64,000 nucleotides of DNA from Nonomuraea thailandensis (GCF_024172165.1 NZ_JAMZEB010000002.1:1054001-1118000), one strand, 5' to 3'. Positions 1 to 8,367 are shown, numbered from the stretch's first letter. Notes: generated by a model not told the origin, from the letters alone. Made by a program: numbers and translations.

Positions 1-1
1 C

Positions 2-574
2 AGCCAGAGCATGTCGCAGCCGTTCGAGACCTTCCTGTCGTTCTCGCGGTGGGTGGAGCTGATGGGCCGCACGCCGGGGCAGCGCACGCTCGAGATCGCC
101 CGCCGCCCGGCCACCCCCGAGGCGTGCGACGCGCTCGGCCTGGAGGAGGGCGAGCCCGTCGTGCAGATGTTGCGGCTGCGGCTGATGGACGACCTGCCCG
201 CCATGGTGGAGCGCACCACGTTCGTCTGGCCCGTCGGGCGGCTGCTGTTCGACTTCGACTGCGACTCCGGGTCGGTCTTCGCCCACCTGAGCTCGTGCGG
301 CGTGGACCTGAGCCGGGCCCGTCACACCATCGACGCGGTCGGCGCCGACGAGACCGACGCCGGGCTCCTCGGCATCCCGCGCGGCGCGCCCCTGCTGCGC
401 GAGCGCCGCCAGACCTCCTCCGCCTCCGGCGAGCCCGTCGAGTTCTCCGACGACCGCTACCGGCCCGACCTGGTCTCGTTCACCATCGACAACTCGCAGC
501 AGGCCCGCCCGGCGCTGCTGCGCAGCCCCAGCGACCTGCTTCCCGCCCGAGCCCCGCAAGGAGAAACGCCGTGA
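2..574 (+). CDS. GntR-family regulator, UTRA ligand-binding domain (5' end outside window)
   Basis: The frame is open to the left edge, so this is the C-terminal part (about 190 residues) of a longer protein. The visible part has the layout of a UTRA effector domain: a leading strand around VVQMLRLRLMDD, the segment ERTTFVWP, and the closing EFSDDRYRPDLVSFTID, which resembles the ExxxxYRxDxxxF signature of HutC/PhnF-type regulators. The winged-helix GntR domain should lie just upstream. The stop overlaps the GTG of the next gene, a phosphonatase-like hydrolase, so the two are probably co-transcribed and the ligand may be a phosphonate or a breakdown product. That ligand is inferred from context only. 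Confidence 0.8.
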   Translation, partial: SQSMSQPFETFLSFSRWVELMGRTPGQRTLEIARRPATPEACDALGLEEGEPVVQMLRLRLMDDLPAMVERTTFVWPVGRLLFDFDCDSGSVFAHLSSCGVDLSRARHTIDAVGADETDAGLLGIPRGAPLLRERRQTSSASGEPVEFSDDRYRPDLVSFTIDNSQQARPALLRSPSDLLPARAPQGETP

Positions 575-1320
575 TCGAACTGGCGGTCCTGGACATCGCC
601 GGCACCACCGTGGAAGAGCACGGCGCCGTCTACCTCGCCCTGGAGGAGGCCGTACGGGCCGCGGGCGGCGCCCCGTCCGCCGCCGACATCAGGCGCTGGA
701 TGGGCGCCGACAAGCGCGAGGCGATCACCGCGCTGCTGACCGGCGCGCCGGGCGGCCAGGGGGCCGAGCCGCCGAGCGGCGGCCCGCGGGCCGAGCCGGC
801 GGGCGGCTCGCGGGCCGGGGCGCCGGACGGGCGGCCGTCCGAGGAGGTCGTGGACGCCGCGTTCGCGGACTTCCGCGCCCGGCTGGGCGCGGCCTACGCC
901 GCCCGGCCGCCCGCGCCGCTGCCCGGGGTGCCCGAGGCGATCGCCGAGCTGCGGGCCGCGGGCGTCAAGGTGGCGCTGACCACCGGGTTCGACCGCGAGG
1001 TGACCACGGCGCTGCTGGCGGCGATCGGCTGGGAGCACGGCGTCCTGGACGCGGTGGTGTGCGTGGACGACGTCAGGGCGGGCCGGCCGGCGCCGTACAT
1101 GATCTTCCGGGCGATGGAGGCGACCGGCGTGAGCGACGTGGGCCGCGTCCTGACCGCCGGCGACACCGTACGCGACCTGGAGGCCGGCACCAACGCCGGC
1201 GCCCGCATCGTGGCCGGGGTGCTCACGGGCAGCCAGGACGCCGCCACCCTCGGCGCCGTCCGCCACACCCACCTGCTGCCGGGCGTGGCGAGCATCCCCG
1301 GCCTGCTCCGCCTGCGCTGA
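571..1320 (+). CDS. Phosphonatase-like HAD hydrolase
   Basis: Predicted 249-residue HAD-superfamily enzyme close to phosphonoacetaldehyde hydrolase. Motif I is DIAGTT (Asp8 nucleophile, Ala10 in place of the usual second Asp), the phosphonatase signature. MGADKREAI carries Lys48 where phosphonatases form a Schiff base with the aldehyde. TTGFDREV, GRPAPYMIF and GDTVRDLEAGTNAG fit motifs II to IV. GTG 571 is chosen because AAGGAG lies just upstream; it overlaps the previous stop. Odd point: residues of about 58-87 are a Gly/Pro/Ala-rich insert in the cap domain, encoded by internally repetitive DNA. Family membership is firm. The exact substrate is not shown, because the 'PhnX-like' subgroup is not always active on phosphonoacetaldehyde. 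Confidence 0.85.
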   Translation: MIELAVLDIAGTTVEEHGAVYLALEEAVRAAGGAPSAADIRRWMGADKREAITALLTGAPGGQGAEPPSGGPRAEPAGGSRAGAPDGRPSEEVVDAAFADFRARLGAAYAARPPAPLPGVPEAIAELRAAGVKVALTTGFDREVTTALLAAIGWEHGVLDAVVCVDDVRAGRPAPYMIFRAMEATGVSDVGRVLTAGDTVRDLEAGTNAGARIVAGVLTGSQDAATLGAVRHTHLLPGVASIPGLLRLR

Positions 1321-1327
1321 ACCGGCC

Positions 1328-2746
1328 TCAGCGGCCGATCAGGTCGAGCTGCAGGTAGTCGAGGTTGAAGTTCTGGTACGCGTCCTGCGGCATGCGCAGC
1401 ACCAGCTCGTGCGTGCCCCTGGCCAGGCGGCGGCGCTCCAGGGGCTGGAGCGTCAGGGCGTCGTGGCTGGTGGTGTTCGCGATCGGGGCGGCCGTGCCGG
1501 TGCCCGACCCCCAGTCGAGCACGACGGTGCCGGCCGGGGAGTACGGCGAGGAGACGCGGGCCGAGACCTGGTACAGGCCCGCCTTCTTCACCTCGAAGCG
1601 GTACTTCAGCCACTCGCCGCCGCGGATCCAGTTCACCGCGATCGCGCCGTCGAGGTCGCAGATGTCCACGCCCTCCTCGGGGCGGGCCACGGTGCAGCGG
1701 TTCGGGTCGAGGTCGTGGTAGCCGACGCCCTCGCCGCCCGGCGCGTAGTCCTCGCCCTCGACGCGGACGGTGCGGTGGCCCGGCTGACGGCCGTAGCGCG
1801 CCAGGTCGCCGCCGTCGCGCCAGTAGTCGAGCGCCTCGACGTTGTCGGTCTGGATCATGTTCGCGCCGTACGTCCCGGCGAGCGCGCGCCAGCCGAGGTT
1901 CTCGTCGCGCAGGGACGCCTCGTCGGTGTGCCTGGCGGCCAGGCCGTACCACATGCTGTTGATCCAGACCCGGCTGTGCTGCGCGATCTTCTCCAGCGTC
2001 GCCGGCGCGACCTGCGGGTCCTCGGGCTTGTCGAAGACGACCTCGTACGCCACGGGCTGGCGGCCGGGGAACGTGCCGACGGCGCCGGCGGTGGCGTCGT
2101 CGATGATGTGCATGTAGAGGATCTCCGGGTCCCCGGCCATGAAGGCGGCGGCCTCCTCGACCGTGGGTGCGCCCTTGAACAGGCCGTGGTCCACGGTGCC
2201 GGTGCTCCTCAGCACCTCGTACATCTGCTCCCTGACGGGCCAGCCCTTGTCCAGGTTGACCAGCGCGCGGCCCTTGACGGCGCGCATCGCCTCCTCGAAC
2301 GTCGGCACGGTGTGCTCGGTGACCGCGGCCTGCCTGCCGCCCAGGCCCTGCCTGAGGTGGAGCGCCCTGATCTGGGCGAGGGTCAGGTCGGCGACCCGGC
2401 CGGTGCCGTCGGTGGTGCGGTCGACGGTCTCGTCGTGCATGAGCACGAGGTGGCCGTCCTTGGTGGGCCGCACGTCGATCTCGACGATCTCGGCGCCGTC
2501 CGCGACGGCGGCGCCGATCGCGGCCAGGGAGTTCTCCGGGGCGTCGCGCCACTGCCCGCGGTGGGCGGCGATCATGAGCGGCGCCCCGGGGCCGTGCTTG
2601 AGCAGCTGCGCGTGGATGCGGCCGAACCTGTCAGGGGTGGCGGCGGCCGCGGTGGCCGGGGGGAGCGAGGTGAGGGTCACGGCGGTCGCCAGGGTGGCCA
2701 GGCCCGTGGCGGTCAGGCTACGGCGGAACTTCCGAATCATGGACAT
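1328..2746 (-). CDS. Secreted glycerophosphodiester phosphodiesterase with C-terminal CBM6-like domain
   Basis: About 472 residues. A Sec-type signal peptide (RKFRRS, hydrophobic core, Ala-rich end near residue 38) leads into a GDPD TIM barrel with HRGQ...PENS, EIVEIDV and HDETVDRTTDGTG, the metal and catalytic signatures of enzymes that cut glycerophosphodiesters to glycerol 3-phosphate and an alcohol. From about residue 330 a separate beta-sandwich (VEGEDYAPGG, NWIRGGEWLKYRFEV, YLQLDLIG) resembles carbohydrate-binding family 6. The likely role is extracellular breakdown of phospholipid headgroups or teichoic-acid-like polymers while attached to a glycan; that role is inferred. Two adjacent ATGs (2746 and 2740) are possible starts. 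Confidence 0.88.
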   Translation of the reverse strand: MSMIRKFRRSLTATGLATLATAVTLTSLPPATAAAATPDRFGRIHAQLLKHGPGAPLMIAAHRGQWRDAPENSLAAIGAAVADGAEIVEIDVRPTKDGHLVLMHDETVDRTTDGTGRVADLTLAQIRALHLRQGLGGRQAAVTEHTVPTFEEAMRAVKGRALVNLDKGWPVREQMYEVLRSTGTVDHGLFKGAPTVEEAAAFMAGDPEILYMHIIDDATAGAVGTFPGRQPVAYEVVFDKPEDPQVAPATLEKIAQHSRVWINSMWYGLAARHTDEASLRDENLGWRALAGTYGANMIQTDNVEALDYWRDGGDLARYGRQPGHRTVRVEGEDYAPGGEGVGYHDLDPNRCTVARPEEGVDICDLDGAIAVNWIRGGEWLKYRFEVKKAGLYQVSARVSSPYSPAGTVVLDWGSGTGTAAPIANTTSHDALTLQPLERRRLARGTHELVLRMPQDAYQNFNLDYLQLDLIGR

Positions 2747-2802
2747 AAACCCTTTAAGGGGGATATGTCGCCCGGATGAACGGACAGCAGACGCTCGCGC
2801 AA

Positions 2803-4128
2803 TCACCGGTGATCTTGTGAAGGGCGGGACACCACCCCGTGGTAGTGCGGCAGGTCGAGCGGCGGCACAGGGAAGCCACCGGCCGCCGGCTCCTCGGACA
2901 GTTGCGCGAACTCGGCGTCCACCTGTGCCTTCCTGGCCTCCTTGCGCCGCTGGTTCACGGTGTCGAACCGCATCCAGATGGCCAGCGCGGCGATCACGAT
3001 GACCACGCCCAGCCCGATGCCGATCGTCCGGTTCTCGGGGTTGACCACGACGTTGCGCACCGCGGCCACCAGCAGGATCCAGGCCAGGTTGACCGGGATC
3101 AGCACCTTCCAGCCCAGCGACATCAGCTGGTCGTAGCGCACCCGCGGCAGCGACGCGCGCACCCACACGATGAAGCAGAACGTCAGCACGAACTTGATGA
3201 AGAACCACAGCACCGGCCACCAGCCCTGGTTGGCCCCCTCCCACAACGAGATCGGGAACGGAGCCCGCCAGCCACCCAGGAACAGGGTGACCGCGATGCC
3301 CGAGGCGGTGAAGGTGTGCAGGTACTCGCCCATCATGATGAGCGCGAACTTCAGCGACGAGGAGTACTCCGTCTGGAACCCGCCGACCAGCTCGCCCTCA
3401 CCCTCCGGCAGGTCGAACGGGATGCGCGCGGCCTCACCGAACATGCACACCACGTAGACCAGGAAGGACGGGATCAGCAGCACCGCGAACCAGGTCTGCT
3501 CCTGCGCCTTGACGATCTCGGAGGTGGACAGCGTCCCGGCGAACAGGAAGATCGCCACGAACGACAGGCCCATCGCGATCTCGTAGGAGACCACCTGGGC
3601 CGCCGAGCGCAGCCCGCCCAGCAGCGCGTACGGCGAGCGCGACGACCACCCGGCCAGCACCACGCCGTAGACCGACACCGCGCCCATGGCCAGCATGAAC
3701 AGCACCGCCACCGGCAGGTCCACCAGCTGCAGCGGCGTCTCCACCCCGAACAGGTTCACCACCGGCCCGAACGGCACGATCGAGAAGGCCAGGAACGCCG
3801 GCACCACCATGATCACCGGCGCGAGCAGGTAGAGCACCTTGTCCACGGTCCGCGGGAAGACGTCCTCCTTCAGGCCCATCTTGATCGCGTCGGCGACCGA
3901 CTGCAGCAGGCCGAACCTGCCCGCCCGGTTGGGGCCGTAGCGGTGCTGCATCCGCGAGATGAGCTTGCGCTCGAACCAGACCCCGAAGACGACCCCGAGC
4001 CCCAGGAAGGCGAACAGCATCACGGCCTTGACCACGATGATCCAGAGGGGGTCGTGGCCGAAGTCGGCGAGGGTGGGGCCGGCCGCGAGAACCCCTGTCG
4101 CGAGCGCCGTCGTCCCGGTGGGCGTCAT
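2803..4128 (-). CDS. nuoH: NADH-quinone oxidoreductase subunit H
   Basis: About 441 residues with eight or more hydrophobic helices. Diagnostic stretches of the quinone-site membrane subunit of complex I are present: FERKLISRMQHRYGPNRAG near the N-terminus and ARIPFDLPEGEGELVGGF followed by EYSS in the middle. It has the hydrophilic C-terminal tail common in actinobacterial NuoH, here ending in a proline-rich segment. ATG 4128 follows the upstream AraC stop by 11 bases. No other nuo gene lies nearby, although NuoH normally sits within a 14-gene operon, so this is a solitary, probably second, copy. Whether it works in complex I or in a partial paralogous complex cannot be told from the sequence. 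Confidence 0.92.
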   Translation of the reverse strand: MTPTGTTALATGVLAAGPTLADFGHDPLWIIVVKAVMLFAFLGLGVVFGVWFERKLISRMQHRYGPNRAGRFGLLQSVADAIKMGLKEDVFPRTVDKVLYLLAPVIMVVPAFLAFSIVPFGPVVNLFGVETPLQLVDLPVAVLFMLAMGAVSVYGVVLAGWSSRSPYALLGGLRSAAQVVSYEIAMGLSFVAIFLFAGTLSTSEIVKAQEQTWFAVLLIPSFLVYVVCMFGEAARIPFDLPEGEGELVGGFQTEYSSSLKFALIMMGEYLHTFTASGIAVTLFLGGWRAPFPISLWEGANQGWWPVLWFFIKFVLTFCFIVWVRASLPRVRYDQLMSLGWKVLIPVNLAWILLVAAVRNVVVNPENRTIGIGLGVVIVIAALAIWMRFDTVNQRRKEARKAQVDAEFAQLSEEPAAGGFPVPPLDLPHYHGVVSRPSQDHR

Positions 4129-4139
4129 GAACGGGCACG

Positions 4140-4970
4140 CTAGTGCGGGGGCCGCCCGGTGTCTTGAACGAATGCGAACAGCTGCTTCGGCGTCATCCCC
4201 GCCATCGCGCGGACCTCCCGCGCCAGGTGCGACTGGTCGGCGTAGCCGCACGCGACCGCCCGGTCCAGCGTGGCCGAGGGGCGGCTCAGCGCGTGCACCG
4301 CCCGCTGGAAGCGGGCGACCCTGGCCACCGTCTTGGGCGTCAGGCCCACCGCCCGGCGGAATCCCAGCTCGAGGTAACGGCGGCTGACGCCCAGCTCACC
4401 GGCCAGCGCCTCGACCGTGACCCGCCCGCCCGCCCCTTGCGCGCGTCCGTCCGGCTCCTGCAGCCGTCGCCAGGCGTGCATGACCAGGCCGTCGGAGCCC
4501 GCGGCGGCGGCGGGGCGCAGCGCCGCCGTCAGCCACCGCTCCAGCACGCCGAAGCGCGCCGCCCAGCCCGGCTGCTCCGCCAACCGGCCGGTCAGCTCGT
4601 CGGCGCGGGCGGCACCGAGGAGATCCGCCAGGGGGACGGCCGCGCCGGCCACCTCGCACATGGGCGTCCCGAGCAGCGCCGACATCCCGGCAGGGGTGAG
4701 CCCCACCGCCACCCCGTGACGCCAGACAGCACGGGGCGAGAGCGTCACGGCGCTCCGGGGGCCGGTGAGGATCGGGCCCGCGCCGGCGAAGTCGACGATC
4801 AGGGTGGCCGCGTTGAGCGGCAGCATCCTGGTGGGCGGCTCCGATCCCCCCGGTCCGGCCCGGAAGCCCGCCCAGCCCAGCACGTAGGGGCGCAGGCGCG
4901 GCCCCGACGCGACGGCGACGGACCGGTACGGCCCGGGCCGCGGTTCCCCGGGCAGCGAATGGATCGACAT
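4140..4970 (-). CDS. AraC-family transcriptional regulator
   Basis: About 276 residues. The C-terminal 100 residues form a double helix-turn-helix AraC domain: VEALAGELGVSRRYLELGFR is helix pair one and DRAVACGYADQSHLAREVRA the second, followed by MAGMTPKQLFAF. The N-terminal part resembles the DUF6597-like sensor domain of many actinobacterial AraC proteins (RPYVLGWAGFRAG, PLNAATLIVDFAG). It lies head-to-tail with nuoH at an 11-base gap and may share its transcript. An in-frame ATG at 4982 would add four residues. The target is unknown. Confidence 0.85.
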   Translation of the reverse strand: MSIHSLPGEPRPGPYRSVAVASGPRLRPYVLGWAGFRAGPGGSEPPTRMLPLNAATLIVDFAGAGPILTGPRSAVTLSPRAVWRHGVAVGLTPAGMSALLGTPMCEVAGAAVPLADLLGAARADELTGRLAEQPGWAARFGVLERWLTAALRPAAAAGSDGLVMHAWRRLQEPDGRAQGAGGRVTVEALAGELGVSRRYLELGFRRAVGLTPKTVARVARFQRAVHALSRPSATLDRAVACGYADQSHLAREVRAMAGMTPKQLFAFVQDTGRPPH

Positions 4971-5015
4971 CACACCACCCATCCTGCGGCCAATTGTGCG
5001 GTCCGCGTGCGCGGG

Positions 5016-5067
5016 CCACATCGGAGGGCCACATCGGAGGGCCACATCGGAGGGCCACATCGGAGGG
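5016..5067. repeat. 13-bp tandem repeat, four perfect copies
   Basis: CCACATCGGAGGG is repeated four times with no mismatch, starting at 5016, 5029, 5042 and 5055. It lies about 45 bases upstream of the AraC start (minus strand) and about 95 bases upstream of the cysteine-rich peptide (plus strand). It could be an iterated regulator site or slipped-strand expansion. Confidence 0.95.
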
Positions 5068-5161
5068 CAGGCGGCTAGACCGCATCTCCCTGCCGCGCGC
5101 GCGGGGTGTTTGTTGCTTCGCGGCGAGTTCAGGGGACGTCGTTCCGTGCAACGTATCCGGT

Positions 5162-5251
5162 ATGACGGCAAAGACGAAGAAATCCTGCTCGTGCGGACAC
5201 GGATCCTCCTGCTCATGCTCCAGCAGCTGTAGCTGCGGCTGCAACTCCTGA
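5162..5251 (+). CDS. Putative 29-residue cysteine-rich peptide
   Basis: An ATG opens a 29-residue frame with a basic start (MTAKTKKS) and then seven cysteines in CxC pairs: CSC, CSC, CSC, then GC, separated by Ser/Gly and one His. This spacing recalls small metallothioneins, and the basic leader plus Ser/Cys core could also suit a peptide precursor. I recognise no family. No convincing Shine-Dalgarno is visible. Arguments for coding: non-random Cys placement, a clean ATG and stop, and a position in an otherwise gene-free stretch. Arguments against: short length and low-complexity TGC/TCC composition. No maturase or transporter gene is adjacent. Confidence 0.4.
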   Translation: MTAKTKKSCSCGHGSSCSCSSSCSCGCNS

Positions 5252-5702
5252 TCCCCAGCCCCGGTACGCGGGCCCGGACGCCGGCGAGCTCCAGCGGGCA
5301 GAGCACAGAGCCGTGCTCGCGGAACCGCGGCGCGGAGCCGGTGGACGAGAGTGTCGATGCCGACCTTCCCGGACGTGGCGACGCCGCCACGCTCCTGGAC
5401 CGGCGTCACGCCGGCGATCGTCCGGCCAGGCACGCGTACGCGGGAGACTCCGGGTCGGCCGCCGCGGGAACCGACACGGCCATCCCGGGCGCCGGGAACC
5501 CGGCCTCGCGCGAGACCGATCGCGAGCCGGTCACCGGCGTCCGGGGTGCGGCCACCCCGCGGGACCGCCGGGAACCGCCGTCACGGGCGGGCGGCCGATC
5601 GTGCGCGAGAGCGTCGCGTGCCGGTGACCGGCGGCCCTTCATGCGCGGAGCCGCCGCCCCCTGATGGGCAGGCGTGCCCGGCAGGAGCTATCTTCGGACA
5701 GC
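5252..5702. other. Gene-free stretch
   Basis: About 450 bases between the cysteine-rich peptide and the iminopeptidase. Reading frames exist on both strands, but their translations are Arg/Ala/Pro-rich with no recognisable motif and no ribosome-binding site. I see no RNA gene or strong terminator. It probably holds the iminopeptidase promoter. Confidence 0.5.
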
Positions 5703-6653
5703 GTGATCGACTGGTATCCGAAGGCAGAGCCGTACGACAGCGGCATGCTCCCCGTCGGCGACGGAGCCGAGATCTACTGGGAGACCTGCGGCAACCCGGC
5801 GGGCAAGCCCGCGCTGTTCCTGCACGGCGGCCCCGGCGGCGGCCTGCTTCCCGACCACCGGCGCTTCTTCGACCCGGACGCGTACCGCATCGTGCTGTTC
5901 GACCAGCGCAACTGCGGCCGCAGCCGGCCCGGCGCCGGCGACCCGTCGGTCTCGCTGCGGCACAACACCACACCCCACCTGGTCGCCGACATCGAACGGC
6001 TGCGCGAGCGGCTCGGCGTCGAGCGCTGGCTGGTCTTCGGCGGGAGCTGGGGCACGACCCTCGGGCTGGCGTACGCGCAGGCCCACCCGGACCGCGTCAC
6101 CGAGCTCGTGCTGCGCGGGGTGTGGCTCGTCCGTCCGGGGGACGAGGCGTGGTCCTTCACGCCGTCGGGGGCGGCGCACCTGTTCCCGGCCGAGTGGGCG
6201 GCCTTCGTCGCCCCGATCCCCGGTGACGAGCGCCACGACCTCGTCGCCGCCTACGGCCGGCGCATCGGCGACCCCGATCCGGCCGTGCACGTGCCCGCGG
6301 CCCGGGCCTGGATGGGGTGGGAGCTGTCCGCGAACACGCTGCTGCCGGTGGCGCCGCCCGGCCTCGACGACGCCGCGCTGGTGGCCTTCGCCCGTATCAC
6401 ACACCACTACATCGCGAACGGGTGCTTCCTGCCGGAGGAGGGCCTTCTGGCGGGCATCGACCGCATCCGCCACATCCCGGCGGTCATCGTCAACGGCCGC
6501 TACGACATCAAGACGCCGCCCGGCCAGGCGTGGGCGCTGCACCAGGCCTGGCCGGAGGCGGAGCTGCGGATCGTCGAGGACGCCGGGCACGGCGGCTCCG
6601 AGCCGGGCATCCGCAGCCTGCTGATCCAGGCCACCGACCGCTTCCGGCCCTGA
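5703..6653 (+). CDS. pip: Proline iminopeptidase (alpha/beta hydrolase, S33)
   Basis: About 316 residues. The order of motifs matches prolyl iminopeptidases: WYPKAEPYDSGML start, oxyanion HGGPGGG, DQRNCGRS, nucleophile elbow GGSWGTTLGLAYA (Ser in GxSxG), then the cap region and a C-terminal GRYDIKTP (Asp) and DAGHGG (His) completing the triad. It removes N-terminal proline from peptides and is normally cytosolic; no signal peptide is present. GTG 5703 is preferred over ATG 5664 because homologues begin at the WYP-E-PY segment and CAGGAG lies upstream. It stands alone, convergent with the nucleoside hydrolase. Confidence 0.93.
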   Translation: MIDWYPKAEPYDSGMLPVGDGAEIYWETCGNPAGKPALFLHGGPGGGLLPDHRRFFDPDAYRIVLFDQRNCGRSRPGAGDPSVSLRHNTTPHLVADIERLRERLGVERWLVFGGSWGTTLGLAYAQAHPDRVTELVLRGVWLVRPGDEAWSFTPSGAAHLFPAEWAAFVAPIPGDERHDLVAAYGRRIGDPDPAVHVPAARAWMGWELSANTLLPVAPPGLDDAALVAFARITHHYIANGCFLPEEGLLAGIDRIRHIPAVIVNGRYDIKTPPGQAWALHQAWPEAELRIVEDAGHGGSEPGIRSLLIQATDRFRP

Positions 6654-6699
6654 CCGCGGGCATCCGCACGGGCCCGCACCGGAGAGACCCCGGCCCCGC

Positions 6700-7698
6700 C
6701 TAGGGGCGCCCGTTCAGGGTGTCGAGGAAGCGTTGCTCGAACGCGGCGGTGTCGGCGGCGATGCCGTACCAGAGCGGGCCTCCCGACGGTGACAGGAACG
6801 TGCGCCCGGCCGACGGGCCGCTCGGCACCACGTCCACCTTCCCGTACGTGAACCGCACGTGCCCGGGCCGGACGGCGCTCATCGCGGCGAGCGGGTCCCA
6901 CCAGTAGAGCAGGGCCTGCTCGATCAGGGGCCGCACCTCGGGATGGGTGACGATCTCCAGGACGGTGTCCGCGGCCGGCGTGCGGTGGTCGGCGGCGAGC
7001 CGGTCCAGGAAGGCGCCGGTGATCGGCACCTCGTTGGCGGCGTCCAGCGACACCATGCGCACGGCGCCCCGGCTCCCGGTGAGCACGGCCCGCGCGGCGG
7101 CGGGGTCGAGCCAGTAGTTGAACTCCTGCGTCCCGTCGAACTCGGGCGGCGTGCCGCAGCACAGGTTCCCCGGGACGTGCACGGCGCCGCCCATCGAGGT
7201 CAGCCGGGAGGCGGAGGCGGGCAGGGCGGCGGCCAGGTTCGTGAGCGGGCCGGTGGCGATGATCTGGGTCGAGGGGTCGGCCCTCAGCAGCTTCCTGATC
7301 AGCTCGGGCGCGCGGACCGCCGACGGTGTCTCGTCGCCCGCGCAGCCGGGAGTGGCGGCCGTCAGCACCCGGTCGAAGAGCTGCCGCAGGTCGGCGGGGA
7401 AGGAGTTCGGGCCGGCGCCGGAGCCGTCGGCGATCCGTACGCCGCTCAGGCCGAGCCGCTCGGCCAGGCACCTGGCGTGGCGGATCGCCCGGCCGGGTAA
7501 GCCCGCGCCGCTGTTCGTGACGGTGATGGCGCGCAGCTCGATGCGGCCCGCCCGGTGCTCCTGGGAGAGGTAGGCCAGCGTCGCGGCGTCGTCGAAGTCC
7601 ATGTCGGTGTCGAAGACGACGGCGGGGGGACCGGCGTGGGCGGCGGTCGCGGGGAGCACGGCCAGGGTCAGGAGGAGAGCCAGCAGGAGTCTTTTCAT
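6700..7698 (-). CDS. Secreted nucleoside hydrolase (inosine-uridine preferring type)
   Basis: About 332 residues. An N-terminal signal peptide (MKRLLLALLLTLAVLPATAAHA) is followed by the nucleoside-hydrolase fingerprint DTDMDFDDAATLAYL, whose Asp residues bind the calcium ion and ribose. Later elements also fit the family: ATGPLTNLAAAL, MGGAV, EFNYWLDPAAA, and a C-terminal YWWDPLAA near the active site. It would split purine or pyrimidine ribosides to base and ribose outside the cell. The family is usually cytosolic, so the export signal suggests nucleoside scavenging. GGGA precedes ATG 7698. It is divergent from the CGNR regulator with a shared operator-like palindrome. Confidence 0.9.
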   Translation of the reverse strand: MKRLLLALLLTLAVLPATAAHAGPPAVVFDTDMDFDDAATLAYLSQEHRAGRIELRAITVTNSGAGLPGRAIRHARCLAERLGLSGVRIADGSGAGPNSFPADLRQLFDRVLTAATPGCAGDETPSAVRAPELIRKLLRADPSTQIIATGPLTNLAAALPASASRLTSMGGAVHVPGNLCCGTPPEFDGTQEFNYWLDPAAARAVLTGSRGAVRMVSLDAANEVPITGAFLDRLAADHRTPAADTVLEIVTHPEVRPLIEQALLYWWDPLAAMSAVRPGHVRFTYGKVDVVPSGPSAGRTFLSPSGGPLWYGIAADTAAFEQRFLDTLNGRP

Positions 7699-7784
7699 GA
7701 GATTCCCGGAATGTGTGGATTGATCGGTACGGGTTCCAGTCAAACCCGGAGCTGTTTCATTTCGCACTCATCGCCGCCGTTGCA

Positions 7785-7805
7785 TGACAGGGGCGTCACC
7801 TGTCA
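7785..7805. promoter_or_regulatory. Inverted repeat in divergent promoter region
   Basis: TGACAGG and CCTGTCA are perfect 7-bp arms separated by 7 bp. The site sits 10 bases before the CGNR start and about 90 bases before the nucleoside hydrolase start, which suits autoregulation by the CGNR protein. No binding protein is proven. Confidence 0.5.
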
Positions 7806-7815
7806 AACTGGTGAT

Positions 7816-8367
7816 GTGAACCATGTCTTCCTGTGTGGCAACCCCGCGCTCGACTTCGCCTGCACGGTGCGCGCCCGCCGTACGTCGCGCTTCGAGACGC
7901 TGGACACCCCGGCCACGCTCGACTCCTGGTACGTGGAGTGCGGCCTGGTCGACGCGGCGCCCTCCTGCCAGGAAGGGGATCTCGCGCGGGCCGTGGCGGT
8001 GCGGGAGGCCATCTACGCGCTGGTCACCGCCCGGCTCGCGGGCGACGGCTACGACGAGCGGGCGCTCGCGCTGGTGAACGAGGCGGCCCGCACGCCGCCC
8101 GCGACGCCCCAGCTCACCGCCGGCGGCCGGTGGACGGAGGCGACTCCTGAGCAGGCGCTGTCCACGGTGGCGCGGCACGCCATCGAGCTGCTCAGCGGGC
8201 CGGACGTGCCGCTGATGAAGGAGTGCGCCAACCCCGAGTGCACCAAGGTCTTCATCGACCGGTCGCGTGGCGGGCGGCGGGAGTGGTGCGGCATGGAGTC
8301 GTGCGGCAACAAGATCAAGGCGGCGGCGTACCGGGCCCGCAAGAAGCAGGCGGCCACCGCGCACTGA
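7816..8367 (+). CDS. CGNR zinc-finger regulator with ABATE domain
   Basis: About 183 residues. The N-terminus (NHVFLCGNPALDFACTVRAR) matches the ABATE/DUF1470 domain that opens these proteins. The C-terminus has the CGNR zinc finger: CANPECTKVFIDRSR and then WCGMESCGNKIKAAAYRAR, with four Cys as metal ligands. Family members are predicted stress-responsive transcription regulators with a ligand-binding front half. GTG 7816 is used because the conserved N-terminus starts there; the gene may be nearly leaderless. It is divergent from the nucleoside hydrolase. Confidence 0.88.
   Translation: MNHVFLCGNPALDFACTVRARRTSRFETLDTPATLDSWYVECGLVDAAPSCQEGDLARAVAVREAIYALVTARLAGDGYDERALALVNEAARTPPATPQLTAGGRWTEATPEQALSTVARHAIELLSGPDVPLMKECANPECTKVFIDRSRGGRREWCGMESCGNKIKAAAYRARKKQAATAH

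Noticed and set aside
1409..2779. 456-codon plus-strand frame opposite the phosphodiesterase gene
   Set aside because: Its Ala/Arg/Gly/Val-rich translation is typical of antisense shadows in high-GC DNA; the minus strand has a signal peptide and GDPD motifs.
5341..5664. 107-codon plus-strand frame before the iminopeptidase
   Set aside because: Arg/Ala/Asp-rich translation, no ribosome-binding site, no motif, and similar-length frames on the other strand.
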